The notes under the pieces are model-generated. The model did no database searches. It was given only the letters and a program-made list of their open reading frames with translations, and was not told where the DNA came from. From Clostridiales bacterium (GTDB taxonomy: Bacteria; Bacillota; Clostridia; Oscillospirales; QAKW01), in NCBI GenBank assembly GCA_003343605.1, contig QAKW01000061.1:1-7646 (forward strand): DNA of 7,646 nucleotides, in the 5' to 3' direction. A program made the translations under genes and the position numbers. Shown piece after piece: positions 6,359 to 7,646 of the stretch. Positions within the stretch are counted from its first letter, which is position 1. Each line of letters begins with the position of its first letter.

Positions 6359-7646
6359 TATAAGGCCTGCGGTTCACTGATTGCCCAAAAACCGTTTTCC
6401 ATGATGGAAATCTATCTGAAAAACGATTATAACGCCAACGAAAGCTATTTCGATGATATTTGGGTGGGCTTCGGCTCGATCGGAACGCGCTATGAAATCA
6501 ACAGCAGCGGCGATATCACCAGCGTAACCGGGCGCGACGGCAATTCCGAAACAACCACCTACAACAGCATGGGCCAGCCCCTGAAGGTAAAAGACGCGCT
6601 GGGCGGCGAAACCGATTATGAATACGGCAGAGGCGGCGAGCCCGGCGATAATCCCAATAATAACCGCCTGCTGCGGGAGGTTTCGCCGATGCGGAGCGCA
6701 ACGGAATATGAATACGACGCATATGGAAACGTCACCGCTACCCGGATCGGCGCATCGGATTTCAGCGCGGATACGGCGGTAAGCGCGTATATCAACGGCG
6801 GAGAAACCGCCTACGGAAATTACGGCACGGTCATTGCCGCAAAAACGGATGCCTTCGGGCAGAGCACCACCTATCAAAGCGATCCGCAGACACTGCAAAC
6901 CACAAAGATCACGGATCCGGCGGGCAGCACGGCGGAATATGAATATTACGGGATGGTCAATACGCCCACGAACGTGGGCCCGCTGCGGCGGGTCACCGCC
7001 AAAAGCAGCACGGGCGCGTTGCTGAGCCGGATCGGGTATGGCTATGATAAAGGGGAGCTGAGCGAAATCAACCGCGGGAGCTTCAGCTACCGGTTTTTGC
7101 AGGTGCAGAATGCGGACACCACCGAAACGGTCTCGCTGGGCGGTGTAACCTCCGCGAAAGATATGATGACCACGGTAAGCGTCAGGGCCGGGGAAAGCGA
7201 GCAGGTGCTGGCGAGGCAGTATTATGATAAACGGGGCCTGCCGCTGAAGGTGGAATACGGGAATTATATGGCGGGCACCGTGAATCCGCAGCTGGAGCTG
7301 CATGCGTTTTACAGCACATATGATGTGCAGGGGCGGCTGGCGGGCACCCTGCTCGGAAACCTAAAGCGGGAATATACCTATGATCATGAGGGCAACCTCT
7401 ATGAGCTCAAAGAAAGCGGGCCGGTCACGGCGGTCACGAACTTCCGGTATCTGGTATCGGGGCAGCTGAGCGAAAAGATCTACCGGCGGGGGCAGCTGAC
7501 CGGGCGGCAGACCTACAGCTACGACCGGCTGAACCGGCTTTCGGGCAATGAGCAGATCAGCGATTACATGGCGCGGGCGGTGCGGAGCCGGTATGTCTAC
7601 AATAAAAACGGGCAGCTTACCGCCCAGAGCTATACGCCGGTCACCG
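6359..7646 (+). pseudogene. In-frame continuation of the Rhs/YD-repeat carrier after the TGA (3' end outside the window)
   Basis: The frame stays open for 429 codons to the window edge. It first completes the second beta-sandwich (MMEIYLKNDYNANESYFDDI, then WVGFG), then enters regular YD repeats: YEINSSGDITSVTGRDG, TTTYNSMGQPLKVKDALGG, YEYDAYGNVTATRIG, YYDKRGLPLKVEYG, REYTYDHEGNLYELKESG, YSYDRLNRLSGNEQ and YVYNKNGQLTAQSY. These form the shell that encloses the toxin in Rhs proteins. No ribosome binding site precedes the in-frame ATG pair at 6401 and 6404, so independent translation looks unlikely, and the piece has no signal peptide. The Hint domain and toxin tip would be expected beyond the window. 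If the TGA is a sequencing error or is read through, this is simply the middle of an intact carrier. Confidence 0.8.

Overview
The window looks like the accessory toxin region of an anaerobic Gram-positive bacterium, most likely Clostridia (Oscillospirales or Lachnospirales type). This is inferred from strong AGGAGG-type ribosome binding sites, from the style of the secreted Rhs/YD-repeat protein (Sec signal peptide, N-terminal module ending in a VTLDPT motif, DNRLRE-like region, YD repeats, lectin-like beta-sandwiches), and from AT-rich immunity genes set among GC-richer toxin-carrier DNA. No rRNA, tRNA, transposase, integrase or CRISPR array is visible, so the taxon is an inference.

Bases 1-2890 hold a toxin-tip and immunity bank of a polymorphic toxin system, all on the + strand. 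It opens with the last 28 residues of a Hint (intein-like autoprocessing) domain fused to a 78-residue toxin tip (1-321). A small immunity candidate follows directly (324-581). Three more candidate immunity genes come next: a WRFF/HLV-type protein (696-1187), a shorter protein that shares only its N-terminus (1306-1590), and a DUF4279-like protein (1600-2013). Then comes a displaced cassette (about 2056-2415) made of a Hint C-terminal fragment and a different toxin tip, followed by its likely immunity gene (2429-2887), a paralogue of 696-1187. The first 84 bases of the window recur without a mismatch at 2119-2202, and the two copies diverge exactly after the Hint C-terminus (..HNSC). That is the expected mark of toxin-tip exchange by homologous recombination in the conserved Hint segment.

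Bases 2921-7646 hold the start of a large secreted Rhs/YD-repeat carrier gene in GC-richer DNA, with a canonical Shine-Dalgarno and signal peptide. Its frame is interrupted by a TGA at 6356-6358, but the same frame stays open and keeps coding recognisable YD-repeat protein to the end of the window. The gene is therefore probably a whole toxin carrier broken by one nonsense change, most simply TGG (Trp) to TGA, unless the base is an assembly error or is read through.

Taken together: a secreted YD-repeat shell would carry a Hint domain and a variable C-terminal toxin; displaced cassettes store alternative tips; linked AT-rich genes protect the cell from its own and probably from siblings' toxins. 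The toxin and immunity roles are inferred from architecture, gene order and family resemblance. The two toxin tips could not be assigned to named families with certainty.
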